From Scalesia atractyloides (taxonomy: Eukaryota; Streptophyta; Magnoliopsida; Asterales; Asteraceae), in the NCBI GenBank assembly GCA_947069175.1, contig CAMTDV010000007.1:50301681-50365680 (forward strand): 64,000 bases of DNA. Direction: 5' to 3'. The position numbers and the translations under genes are program-made. The first letter of the stretch is position 1. Each line of letters opens with the position of its first letter. Of the stretch, positions 21,870 through 33,327 are shown piece after piece. A model generated the notes under the pieces. It was not told where the DNA came from and did not search any database. It worked only from the letters and a program-made list of their open reading frames with translations.

Positions 21870-22687
21870 TGTTGATCCACTTTTGTGTCTGTCGCTTGTT
21901 CTTAGTTACGTCTGTAATTGTACGGTCTTTGTTTATTGTGTCTATATAGTTTGGTTGTGTCGGCTAAATCAAGATATCCTCCTATCTTGAATTAGTGCGA
22001 CGTTAGTTTGTTTGTGTTGTAAAACAATAGCATGTGTGCATACTGTTGAGTCTTGTATGTCATGTCTGTGGCACATTCTCCGAAGAACACTTCAGGTACG
22101 AGTGAAAGAGCTTCATACGAGCAAGATGTTGCTCGTACTGGCAACTTGCCATTCGTACGAGTGGCACTTAAGTCGTATGAGTGGATCTTAGTCAACAAGC
22201 ACTTTGCTTGTTCGTACGGGTCAATCCTTACTCGTACGAGCGATAAGTCGTTCGTACGAGCATCCCTTCCTGAAGGTTCTTCGTGTCTTATGGTGTTTCG
22301 TACGACCATTAACATTCTTCGTACTGTTGCTTGGTGTTGGTACTATATAAACAGACATGCACTTCTCAGCTGTTACGCTAGTGTTCAAGAGTTCAGTGAA
22401 TAGAGCTAAGACGCACTAGAGAGAGACATTGAGAGCACAGAGTGAATACATTGAGTCTGTATGAACATTGTTTGTATATGTTTGTACTAGTTCTCATCAG
22501 TTAATCAAGATATTGAATCTTTTATTATTCTGTGTTTCTTACTTTGCTTTGGTTTGCATACATACTTGGATTCCGCACTTGTATGTGTGTTGTATAAACA
22601 AGGAAGTAGGTTTATCTTCATCCTCCAAGTGGACATACATTTGCAAAATATTTTAGCCGCAAAACTTAAGGTGGCGATTGTGCCACA
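21870..22687 (+). mobile_element. Sirevirus 3' LTR (right end approximate)
   Basis: It starts TGTTGATCCAC right after the polypurine tract. The U3 holds a dense run of TCGTACGA palindromes (22090-22320, e.g. CTCGTACGAG at 22231-22240), then TATATAAA at 22344-22351, and an R/U5-like stretch with GAGAGAGAC. The end at GTGCCACA (22687) is a guess, because no second LTR is available for comparison. Confidence 0.6.
22344..22351 (+). promoter_or_regulatory. Sirevirus LTR TATA box
   Basis: TATATAAA directly after the palindrome cluster, in the position expected for the LTR core promoter. Confidence 0.55.
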
Positions 22688-24554
22688 ACTAATAGTTTTC
22701 GTACTATATTTATTGACTTATTTACATTTATTTACATTTTTTGTCCCTATGGTTTGTTGAAAATAATCATTACAGTCTATTAGTTTAAAAATCGTGAAAA
22801 CAGTACCAATACTTTACTTTTTTAACAATTACAGTCCAACTCTATTAATTCCATCTAATTTACAGTTAACCTTTTGGTGGAAAGACTAAAATACTCCTAA
22901 GTTAAAAAACTAATAAAAACAAACAAATTCTAAAGTTTGCCTGAGTCGCATAAGAACTTCGAAATCCCACTGGAAATTTTATTTCTAGAAATGTTAATTT
23001 CTGTTATTTTGGACCATTGAAAACCTCGAAGATACAGCTACTTCAAAATTTTCAAATTCCTGAAATATATTCTCCGATATATCCCCTTGAAGACTCAAAT
23101 ACCTATAGCTTGGAGCTTAGCATAGATTAAGCCTCAGGAGGATAATCTTGACATACAAATGGGATAGAAAACTACACCGTTAGCCCCGTCACATGTATGG
23201 GGCCCTTACTGTGACCAAGCTCGGGCGTGAGAATAAATACAAGTGAATTACAAAGTGTCAATGAGAGAGTAGAGAGTTGGTGATTCGGTGTGGGAGAGAA
23301 CAAGTTAAGTTCTCTTAACGTGTGGTGAAGTGGTCCTGGTCGAAGCGAGACCCGGGTTAGTTATAGAAAGATTTTCTTCCGGGTCATGAGATTGGGCTCG
23401 TACCAAGTATCAGATGGTTGGTTTAGTGGTAGGAGTTTAAGGCGGAGATGAATGGCCTCGTTTATATTCTGGTAAGGTCCAGTGATTGGAAGTTACCTCA
23501 TCAAGTCCCCCTAGGTTATGGTGTTGAAGTCAACATTGTGGACTATTTGTCCAATGCTGAGATTCGGAAGGTTGGTTTAGTTGATGATTTTTATTTTGAC
23601 CATCAATTGGCAATGGTGACCGGCGGGTAACTTATATCTTTCATTATATGATTAGATGTTTCGCTTACGTCACTTGGTATTTTATAATAGTGTATTGTGT
23701 AGACTAAAATACTAATTGCACCCTTGAAATTTTGGTTGAACATCTTGATCACACCTCTAGAAAATAATTCTAGGTTTGCCACTCACTTCAAGCCCTTGGT
23801 TTACACCCAACAAAAGGAATGGAACTTGAAAACTCTAAACTGATCTTCTTTCATTCACCAGGAAAACTTGATATTTAAACAAAATGATCAAATAAAATGA
23901 CTACACTACGTTACCCATGTCTAAACCCATAATACAATAAAAATGTAACTCTCTAAAATGCTAAAAACATGTCTAAACCCAGTAATACAATAAAAAAATG
24001 TAACTCTTGTAAAATGATAAAACCTATATTGTATTAGACCCGTAACCCACATGACTCATTTAACCAACTGCCCCATTACCCTTTTTGTATAAAGATCACC
24101 CACAATGGTAGAAGTCACTTAAAAAACATCTAACACCAGTCTACTTCTACTGGTCTGAAAACCTTTACTTCCTTGACCATCTAAACAATCCCTTATCCAT
24201 CACATGACCTAAAATATTTAATGACAAAACTTCTTTAAGAATGAATATATTAGCAAAAGTTTATTCAACGTTTAGAAGACAAACCTTAACAATTGAGCTG
24301 GCCCTTTACAAGTGCTGCACCTAGCCAAGAATAGATAATAATAACCTAAATAAATACAGTGAAAATTCAAATAATAATATACTTGGTAAGCCATGTTTAA
24401 AAAAATAAAGATTATTGATTCTAGGTTAAAACAAAATTTAAAAAGGAAACACTCAATTATCATTTAAAAGGTAACCATGCCCGTCAAAGGATATTTGATC
24501 CAAGGTTTTTCAAAAAGTCCTAATCTCTTAGGATGTGCATTCCCCCGCAGTCAA
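22688..24554. other. Intergenic or unknown repeat DNA, no gene recognised
   Basis: Open frames are short. The 60-codon frame at 23448-23630 has no motif that I know. The stretch around 22740-22870 (ATTACAGTC...ACAGTCCAAC words) looks like ordinary dispersed plant non-coding repeat. I found no termini or target repeats. Confidence 0.5.
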
Positions 24555-25282
24555 TGCGACAATCGGCACTTTCTCGTAACTTCCATACATTTAACAACTA
24601 TTCGTTTTATACAATTATGTGTCTTAAACGTCAGTATTACATGTTTACATGTCATACATTTAGAAATCCCGTAGAATACATTTTAAATATGCATATCATA
24701 CATTTTATTCATCGCATTACAAAACAATTAAAGTAGTGCACAAAACAACGAAGTTGACTTGCCAGTTAGACTAGCTATGTTAGCACAGTTCCGGTACTCA
24801 GCTAAATAACAAATTTATGACCTAGATTTAAGTCCAACATCAAAACTATAGCAAACCCCAAGTGGGAAAACAAGGATATACATTCATGCATTCCGGAAAG
24901 TAAACTCGCTCTAAAAACGTCTGATTTGGGCCATAAGTAACAAAATTCAACATTTTGTATTTTATACAATCTCTAAAAGTGATGTGAAACATCAAAATCT
25001 ACATGAAAGTTGTTGGAAATATCATCTAAATACATAAGCACATTATACCATAGATGTTACATGAGTTACATGTTTACGATCCGTTAACAAGATAACATCC
25101 GAACAAGCATCCGAACTAGAAATACACATATTACATGAACTAGTTAACATTGTTTTGACATTGCAAAACTAGTTGAAATCACTTCATATCTCAAAACAAT
25201 TAAATTCCCTAAATTCAAGATTATACCCTAAGTAAATGTAACATCTTTTAAACTTCCAACACTATTTGATCAAGCAAGAATG

Positions 25283-25300
25283 CCCCCCCCCCCCCCCCCC
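25283..25300. repeat. Poly-C run of 18
   Basis: Eighteen consecutive C in otherwise AT-rich LTR sequence, followed by TCTCTTC. The length may vary between molecules or be a base-calling error. Confidence 0.9.
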
Positions 25301-26984
25301 TCTCTTCAAAACGTCACATGTGGGCACCCTTCTCTCTCCCTCCAACATCTTCTCCTTCTTTTTTTTAGAATCATCTAGTGATCTTCCCTAGCATTGTGCT
25401 AGTAGTAGGTCCACTTTACACGATTTTAAGCTTCTTGTTAAATGTTACATATAAAAGTACAAGAATCCATCTTGAAGCTCATCCTAAAATTACATGGAAA
25501 AACGTAACACTAAATATCTAACCTACATACTTGTTGTTTAACTTGATTTTTGTGTTAGATCTTGTGTTGTGGTTGTCATGGACAAAAAGGATCTTGTTAT
25601 GGTTATGTTAAAAGAATAGATCTAAAATAGAAATGCCAGATCGAGCAAGATCCATCAACATGATGTCGTGGACTTAAAAGATGTCATTAAAATGACTTTT
25701 TAGAAGATGTAACAAGTAAAAATATGTGAAAATCTTGTTGATGAGTTTTGTTCTTGAAAAAGTATGTTGTAAAAGTATACATAAACTAATGAATAATGTT
25801 GATGAACGTGAAAAGATTATAGATATAAAAGTTTCATGATGTTCAAGTCCATACATAAAGGTTGGAAATTATTTCTTACATATGAATACTTGTTAAATTG
25901 TTGGATGAGTTTATTGAGTTGGAAAAGTGATTTTTAAGCATGTTTAAAAACATGGAAAAGCCCTAAATCTAGGGGAAACTATGGCCAATTTTTTATAAAA
26001 TTTAAAGTTTTAAAAAATATATTTTAACAAGGTTTTTACAAGTTTAAATGTTAAAAGACTTAAAACACAACTCATCCCATGTTATTGTACAAAAATATAA
26101 GTTAAGAAAATCAAATGTTTTCTTAAAGATTAAAATGAATATAAATATATATATTTAGGGAAATATATATATTTAGTGGTCACACAAATGTGCTTATTTG
26201 CATATTTAGGTGCATACACTTAGTGTAAAACTAGGAATTCATATTTCACTAAATACTCACAAGAAATACGAACACCAAGAATACACCCAAAATACATAGA
26301 AAGTGACTAAGTACAAAATGCATATACTTACCTATACTTATATGGACAAAATACAAGAACGTATATATCTATATAATTATATAAATGTCCCTGTATCAAG
26401 CGTTGAACACTTTGGACAAACTATATATATTCCGGACAAAAAAAATATATGTTATATCGAGGCTTGGTAAAATATATTTGTAAATTGTTCAAGTGATAAA
26501 ATTATATTTCGCAAGGATAGGAAATATATACTATGTTTGTCAAACTTGAAAATGCATTATTTTGACGACGACAAAAATATATTTTATCACATCTTAAAAA
26601 TATATTTTTAGAGGAATCTCCAAACACATATTTTTCTACATAAAGTCTTTGGACTACTTTTGAAACATGCAAAATACTTATATTTTACCAAGTGAAGGGG
26701 TTATGAACCTACACATATAAACCAATCTTAAAATTTTGAATTTTAAGAATACTAATATATACATAATTTACAAAAGTATTATCCCGGAAAATGTGAAAAT
26801 CATAAGAAATGATTTTAATCACTAAATACCAAACACATAGGTATTTATACCTAAATACATGTATACTTTTAGAAGTATACACATAGTGAAAATACAAGAT
26901 ATTCAATTGGAAATATTATTTAACAAAACGTACCTTTAATTTGATTTGTTCAAAGGTATACAAATACAAGAAAAACAGGTAATG

Positions 26985-27243
26985 TATATATAGAAAGTAA
27001 CATTGCATATACAATGGTGCAAATGCATACCAAGGAATAATTTGCACATTCGAGGTAATATTTGCATATACAATGGTGCAAATGCATACAATGGAATAAT
27101 TTGCATATACAAAGTTACATTTGCACATACAAAGTAACATTTGCATAAAACGGAACAACTTGCATATACAATGGTGCAAATGCATACAATGGAACAATTT
27201 GCATATTCAAAGTAACATTTTCACATACGAAGTAACATTTGCA
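26985..27243. repeat. E5 LTR minisatellite, left block
   Basis: Tandem variants of CAAAGTAACATTTGCATATA and CAATGGTGCAAATGCATA-CAATGGAACAATTTGCATA, combined period about 58 bp. E6 is inserted inside this array, and the array resumes at 42209. Confidence 0.85.
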
Positions 27244-27248
27244 CATAC
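27244..27248. repeat. Target-site duplication CATAC, left copy (E6)
   Basis: Directly left of the E6 5' LTR and repeated at 42204-42208. Confidence 0.9.
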
Positions 27249-30200
27249 TATGACAACTATCACTTTTGGATAATTATGTACATTTAAATAGTGAATTTAT
27301 GATATAATTATGTGCTTTGAACAACTAAACTACGTGAATTGCATGGCATAAATCTAGAAAGCTCACTAAATACATTACATGCTGCATATTATTTTTTAGT
27401 GGTTACCATTAAAAAACAGTCTAAAACAGTGCGTCAGAAACAACTAGTATACTAGCTGTGGCAGCACAGTGTAAGTACGCAGTTAAACAGCAGATTTAGG
27501 ACTTAGATGGGAGTCCAACGCAAACCGTAGACTAAACCCCATGTGGGAAATCAAGGACTAATGCTAACACTTTCCGGAAACTATATATGCACTGAAAAAC
27601 TGTCCGGAATATTTCCTAAACAGCAATTCAACAAAATTCAGCATAAACAAGCTTATGTAATATGCAGAAATAGTGTTAAACATCATACACTACCTAAAAG
27701 ATACTGAAAGTATCAAATTGGCACACAAACATATCATATCACATAAGTCTTGAAAGTTAACGTTTTAATAAACCGACAATGAAACGAGAACTCTGACACA
27801 TCATATGAACTAGTTAATAATATCTTTACATCATAGAACTAGTTAAAAGCATTAAACACGTTGTTTTGCTTGAAAATCCCTACAAGTTATTTAAACCTCC
27901 ATTTAAGGACCCATTAAGCAACCGAACACGAATTGGACATAAAATATAAATTAGTTAACATTGTTTAACAATATTAAACTAGTGTATGGCATCTTGTATC
28001 TCAAAATGCATCAAAAACCCTAATACATTAAACCCCCCTAACTAAGCCCCGAATTTCCTAACTAAATACTTAACTAAACCAACTAACCTAGTTAACTACA
28101 TTATCATCATCATCATGGACGGCGAACATGTGGGTCCCCCATGCCCACAAGTTGTCTAACCTTGGACACAAGATCTTGTGTGTAATGCTAGAACTTGGAG
28201 GATGCAAGGATTATAAGTTGTTATAAACTTGATCTTATCCCAACATTATCACAACGTTCACAAACCAAGATTACAGTCCACCTTCTTCTTGTCCTTGTTC
28301 TTAAATCACGACCACTAAACCACCTCCTTAACCTCCATCTTCAAGTTATTTGCAAGCCATTCCAAGCATATCCTAAGGTGTCTAAAGGCTATTCAAGAAG
28401 GTGCTAAGAATTGGAAGTTCATGGACCTCTCTTGGAAGCTTTATCCACCAACTTTGCATCATCTTATTCAACTAGTTCGTCTTGTCACTTCCCTAGCAAC
28501 AAGAGCTAGTAGTGAGCCTCCAAATCTTTCATTTGATGTCTTGTAACTAGTGTATTGTTAATATATAGGTTACATCATCCAAAAGTATCACCTTTAAAAG
28601 ATGAACACATGAACTATTGACTTGATCTAAAAAATATGAACATATAATGAAGATGTAAATGTTTATTTTGTGCTCTGGATGATATCCATCATATGTATAC
28701 TTGCTAGAAGTATAAATCTAACAAGTATACACATGGATCTTAAAAGATCCATGATCAAAGAATTGATGAACTTGTTATGTGTAATAAATGGACTATTTAA
28801 AATGGATAAAATGATGTATCATGTTCTTAAAATGTTGGATGATCAAGTGGTTAAAATGACAAAGGTTTTGATGAAAATGTTTTAACAAAATGGGTGAACT
28901 TGTAAATATGATTAAAGTGATTTGTGATGTTTTCTAAAAATATATGTATGAACATCTTAAACACAAAGTTAAAAGACTACATGATTTGGTAAATTTTCAA
29001 GTTCATCATAACCGAAAAATGCATATATTATACTTGTTGAGATTATTGGGAATAAATTAATTAGTTTTGAAGCTTAAACACATGTTTTAAAACATGGGAA
29101 ACCTCCTAAATCTAGGGAGACTATGGCAAAATTTTTATAAAATTTAAACACTTAGAAAAATATATGTTTATAAAGTTCATACAGGTAAACTTGTTTAAAA
29201 ACCATAAACATAAAAATCCCCATGTTTTGTATAAAATATAAGTCCAAGAAGTCATCGTTTTTCTAGAAATAAAAATGGATATAAATATATATTTTTAGGA
29301 AAATATATATTTAGTAACCATAAGAATCACAAGTTATGTGTATATTGTTTGTATTAGTTATATATAAAGTTAGAGACTTGAAGATAATATACACAAACAA
29401 ATACAATAATAAGTGAGGAAAAAATAATTACAAAAATATATATACATATCCATAACCATACAGGGAGACAAATATGGACATAATGGACATTCGGGCTATA
29501 TACAGATTACGGACTAAAAATATATAATATATGGATGCTTGGTAAGTGTTATTTTCAAAATCGAACAAGTGACAAAATATATGTTTACAAGTATATAAAT
29601 TATACGGTATCTTGGTGATACTAAAAATATATTGTTTTGAAGTGTATAAAAATATATATTTCATAATCCTCCTAAAAATATATTGTTTTGGTGGAAACTA
29701 AAAATATATATTTTTATAGAACTAATCTTAAAAATATGTATTATCTTGGGATACATACACTTACCAAGCATAATAATACATATACTAAATTGGATATATC
29801 TTAAAATTATATATTTATACACACAAAAGTGGGGGTAATAAATACAAGAAAAATACGTATTCCTATACGTACAAATACCTGCCAACATATATCACTAACA
29901 TTTAATGAAAATACCATTGTACAAGTATTATACACAACCATGGAAATACAACTTTAAGTACACAAATACTCAGAATACAAGTATATCTATACTTGGGAAG
30001 ATATATAAGTATAATACTTAATAATTTCAATATTTGGGCATGTGAACCATAAAACCTATGCACATGAATAATTATATATCAGACATGTTAAAAATAGATT
30101 ATTTTTAACAAATCTATCATAATTAAAAAATGATGTATAATATAGTGCATACAAATAATACAAGTAATAATATTTTAACTAACACATCGATCTTGGAATT

Positions 30201-31468
30201 ATATATATAATTAAGAAGAATTATACATGGAATGTAGCCGACGATGGTATCGTCAAGGCAAACGGGTAGAACCCGACTACGAGAAGTCGTGAAACAAATA
30301 AATTTTACTCGGTCGAGGCACAGAGGCTAACGGCTAGGCCCGTGCATGCAACACTTGAGATGCACGGATATATATATATATATTGACATCATGCACCGAA
30401 GATACATTGCAACTGACATCATGCACCGAAAAATACCTCAGCTGACATCATACACCGAAAACACATCTCAGTGGACATCGTACATTAAAAATGCATCTAA
30501 ACGAAACAAAGCACTGAACAAGTCTTAACAAATATTTAAGACAAGAGCCATTAACATGAAACATTACAAAGACCAAAGTGCTTAACAAAACCTAACGTGT
30601 TTGTAGGTTGTGAACGAACCCAAGGAAAGGTATTTGAGTTAATCAGTGAAAGCAGAAAGCAAACCAGTGAGTTCATGTCCCCCTTTTCATCTTAAATGTT
30701 TTACAGTTTTACAACTATCGGGGGTGGAATACATGTCTATGGTATGATAAGCTAGAGAATGAAATAACTAGATCATGTGCGAATAGGGTGAACTTAAGCA
30801 CCATTAATGTTGTTTAAGACCACGGTACAAAGATTAGATCTAGCGGGTGTTGGCAAGCCACACTCTTGGTCATGGACCCACACGGAAGAATGCATTTGTC
30901 GTCCCAGTCGAGGTTAATCGACAGAAATCGTCTAGGTTTGGATGCTTCCTATGTCGACACGCATATTAATCCTTGCAAAATAGTAATGATCATGATTTCA
31001 TTGAAGCTTTACATACCGGGTTTTGATACAAATACTTCATACATTTTATGGATTCAACTCAAACAGTTAAAACACATGAACTCGCTAACTTTTGTTGATT
31101 TTCAACTTACCATGTATTTCAGGTAATTAGTGGATCTATGCAAGGAGTTTCAGACAACAAAACAAGCACCAAGTCTCCATTGCCATCTTTTGAAGGATTT
31201 GCCCAGTATATCCCGCCTACTTGCGGTGATATAAGGGTTAAAACCTTAGTATTTAAAAAGTTGCATTTTGATTATGTAATCCTTTGACAATCTAATCTCA
31301 TTTTGATGGTTTGTAAACCGAATACTCAACCTATGTTGCATTTTGAAATCTATATCAGTAATGGCATTTGGAGTTTGTTTTATTCATTTAGTATGTTCAC
31401 TTATGTTGTATGCAATGAGAATCAATCAAATCACACCCGCGCGCTTCCGCCTAGGAGCTGGTGCGACA
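27249..31468 (+). mobile_element. E6 5' LTR (4220 bp)
   Basis: It runs from TATGACAACTATCAC to GGTGCGACA and aligns with 38075-42203 over its length. It has an extra stretch of roughly 190 bp near 27417-27610 that the 3' LTR lacks. The block 30596-31150 is almost identical to the 3' LTR, while other parts differ by roughly a tenth. It contains a TA microsatellite (30369-30383) and four GACATCATGCACCGAA units (30383-30495). The short open frame at 30866-31126 is repeated unchanged in the other LTR and is not a gene. Confidence 0.9.
30383..30495. repeat. GACATCATGCACCGAA tandem units in the E6 5' LTR
   Basis: Four imperfect units of about 30 bp with the core GACATC(A/G)T(A/G)CACCGAA. The counterpart in the 3' LTR is at about 41125-41238. 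Confidence 0.75.
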
Positions 31469-31471
31469 AAT

Positions 31472-31483
31472 TGGTATCAGAGA
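31472..31483 (+). other. E6 primer-binding site (initiator tRNA-Met)
   Basis: TGGTATCAGAGA three bases after the LTR end, against TGGTATCAGAGC complementary to the 3' end of initiator tRNA-Met. Confidence 0.85.
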
Positions 31484-31813
31484 TTCGATTGTAGTGAACC
31501 AGGATTCCTTCCCGAGTCTAGTCTACAATTACTAGGATCCTCTAATGAAAACAATTTTTTACACGAACAAAAGATTTTCATTAGCATAACTATTTCAGAA
31601 GATCCACTACATAAACTAATTTTACAAAATAATGCAAGGACATTATGAGACTTAGTATACAAAGGATAGACACAGAACATTAAGTTGATTCGCCCAAAAC
31701 AAATAGTACAACATTAAATGACATTATGTGATGCCTACATTTTGTGTGTGTATATATATATACTAAATAACAATTAATTATACATGTCGTACAAACCCTT
31801 TTTCCAGGTTACG

Positions 31814-33008
31814 ATGTCATCAACGGAAAGTGGTATTTATGACGACCATGACCCAATGGAGATCGTCTCGGACAATGAGGTTGGACCCATCGTGCATTAC
31901 ATTTCTTCAGATAGCGAGTCAGAGCCTGAGGAGGTTCCAGACTTCATAGCAGATGACGATGTCCCTCTGGTGGACGATGTTCTAGCCCTACCTCCCTAGC
32001 ATCACGAGCAGATTATCATAGGTCACCCTGAGGTTGAACATCTAGTGGAGGTTCTACCTATCGACGCCATTCCACTGGCCGTGTGGCCCCCTATTATCGA
32101 CCTAAATGACAATGAGGACGAGGTCCTCGTATTTCATGTTGATCACTTAGACGAGGACCTCGGTGATGGAGAGGTGATTGACATAGCCATTCTGGAGGTA
32201 TCCTCACCTATAGTTTCTGTCACGGCCATCTCATCATCAGATGAGAGCGACCGTGCATCTTCTACTGCTATCTGCCGAGCCGGGCTTCGGTCGGATGCTA
32301 CCGATAGCAGCTTTGACACCATACCTATTGCTACCCCGACACCCACTCATGTACCCGCCCACACATCTGTCCGCACCTCTACCCCATCCTCTGAGAGTAC
32401 CCCTCACCTTGCTAGACTTGTAGGCGATTCCTCCTAGATTAGACCGATTCCCTATGAGGAGTCTTTTTGTTCCCATTACACCCACTTTTCTGGACCATCA
32501 CATATACCACCATCACTACACCATGAGGCAGGTCCATCTCGTGTATTGACTAGCCCTACTCCATACTCACCACCACATGTGATGCCCATGTCTAACCCCT
32601 ACCATCCCTGTCATTTTACTCCGTACTCCACAGATAGTTGGGTTCGCTCTTTGGAGCAACAGATACAAACCCTACGTCAGAGAGTCTGCGATATGGAGAG
32701 GCAGGCAAGTGCCATGCCTCCACCACCACCTCCCATGCCATCAGATGGTCATGCTGCTCGTATGCTGATACTCGAGCAGTAAATAGGCGTCCTACTCCGC
32801 CGAGTCCATGAGCTCGAGCAAGAGGTTAGTCTAGTCACCCCTACCCCACCACCATCCCCCAGCACCTTAGGTTTTATTTGCAGGTACTTTTGGACAGGAG
32901 CTAGATACCCATTTTTGGTGAAGACTACACATCAAGTTTTGAAGATAACTGGAAGAATGAAGATCGCAAGTGAAAGAAGAGTTTGCTTTTTATATATTAA
33001 ACTTGTAT
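31814..33008 (+). pseudogene. E6 accessory ORF upstream of gag (acidic, Pro-rich, coiled coil)
   Basis: One reading frame from ATG 31814 to about 33008 (near 400 codons), broken only by stops at 31997, 32435 and 32780. The N-terminus is strongly acidic (EIVSDNEVGP, SDSESEPEEVP). The middle is Ser/Thr/Pro-rich (IATPTPTHVPAHTSVRT). The C-terminal part is Pro-rich (MPPPPPPMP) with two leucine-heptad helices, SLEQQIQTLRQRVCDMERQ and LLRRVHELEQEV. It matches no gag, pol or env domain. I recall similar ORFs before gag in Asteraceae Tekay-like elements; the function is unknown. That one frame is kept for 1.2 kb with only nonsense changes implies it was once a protein. Confidence 0.65.
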
Positions 33009-33327
33009 GAACGGGTGGTGTAACCCAAGTACATTATTGTTTCTTTGGAAAACAATTATGCAACAAGTTGTCTTGTTATATATAAAAACTTGATGTCTTC
33101 GTTGTGATGCATTATATTGATTTCTATGCATAGTGCATTGCGCGGAACCGAGTTATTTATTTGACCGATCATTTATATATATAAATTACTATCTGTTATT
33201 TAATTTCTTGCGTACTTGATATATATATATATATATATAAGTATCTATATGTATAAATTATAATTAACTGATAGAATATATATTTAATAAACTTCAAATC
33301 TTTACTTCCGTATTATCTTAAAAGATC
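33009..33327 (+). other. E6 spacer between accessory ORF and gag
   Basis: AT-rich and non-coding, with a TA microsatellite at about 33219-33239. The gag ATG at 33328 follows AAAAGATC. Confidence 0.6.

Larger units (their letters stand above)
16422..22687 (+). mobile_element. Sirevirus-type Ty1/copia remnant, 5' truncated
   Basis: It starts mid-RT at the junction with the Athila remnant and continues through RNase H, a 2 kb non-coding stretch with polypurine tracts, an env-like gene, a terminal polypurine tract and one LTR. Loss of the 5' LTR, gag, protease and integrase leaves no left target repeat. Sirevirus assignment rests on the env-like gene after pol, several polypurine runs and palindrome-rich regulatory DNA, all known traits of that genus. 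Confidence 0.82.
24555..27248 (+). mobile_element. E5 LTR, left part (split by E6)
   Basis: It starts TGCGACAATCGGCACTTT, which resembles the E6 LTR start TGTGACAACTGTCACTTT, and shares later landmarks with the E6 LTR (AAACCCCAAGTGGGAAA near 24855 beside AAACCCCATGTGGGAAA near 27535; ACTAGTTAACAT; AAAATATATTTT runs). It is therefore an LTR of a related but distinct family. The right part is at 42209-43360; together they make an LTR of about 3.85 kb. No coding content. Confidence 0.72.

Noticed and set aside
22740..22900. Additional LTR or MITE start with repeated ATTACAGTC words
   Set aside because: No inverted ends, target repeat, primer site or purine tract could be found.
23448..23630. 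A 60-codon frame starting MNGLVYILVR
   Set aside because: No recognised domain, no neighbouring coding exons and no support beyond length.
24272..24736. Short frames on both strands around the E5 LTR start
   Set aside because: Overlap the LTR edge and AT-rich DNA; no motif.
30866..31126. An 86-codon frame, identical at 41607-41867
   Set aside because: It lies inside both E6 LTRs and the identity reflects the conserved LTR block; no domain and no codon signal. Reported only as a conserved DNA block.
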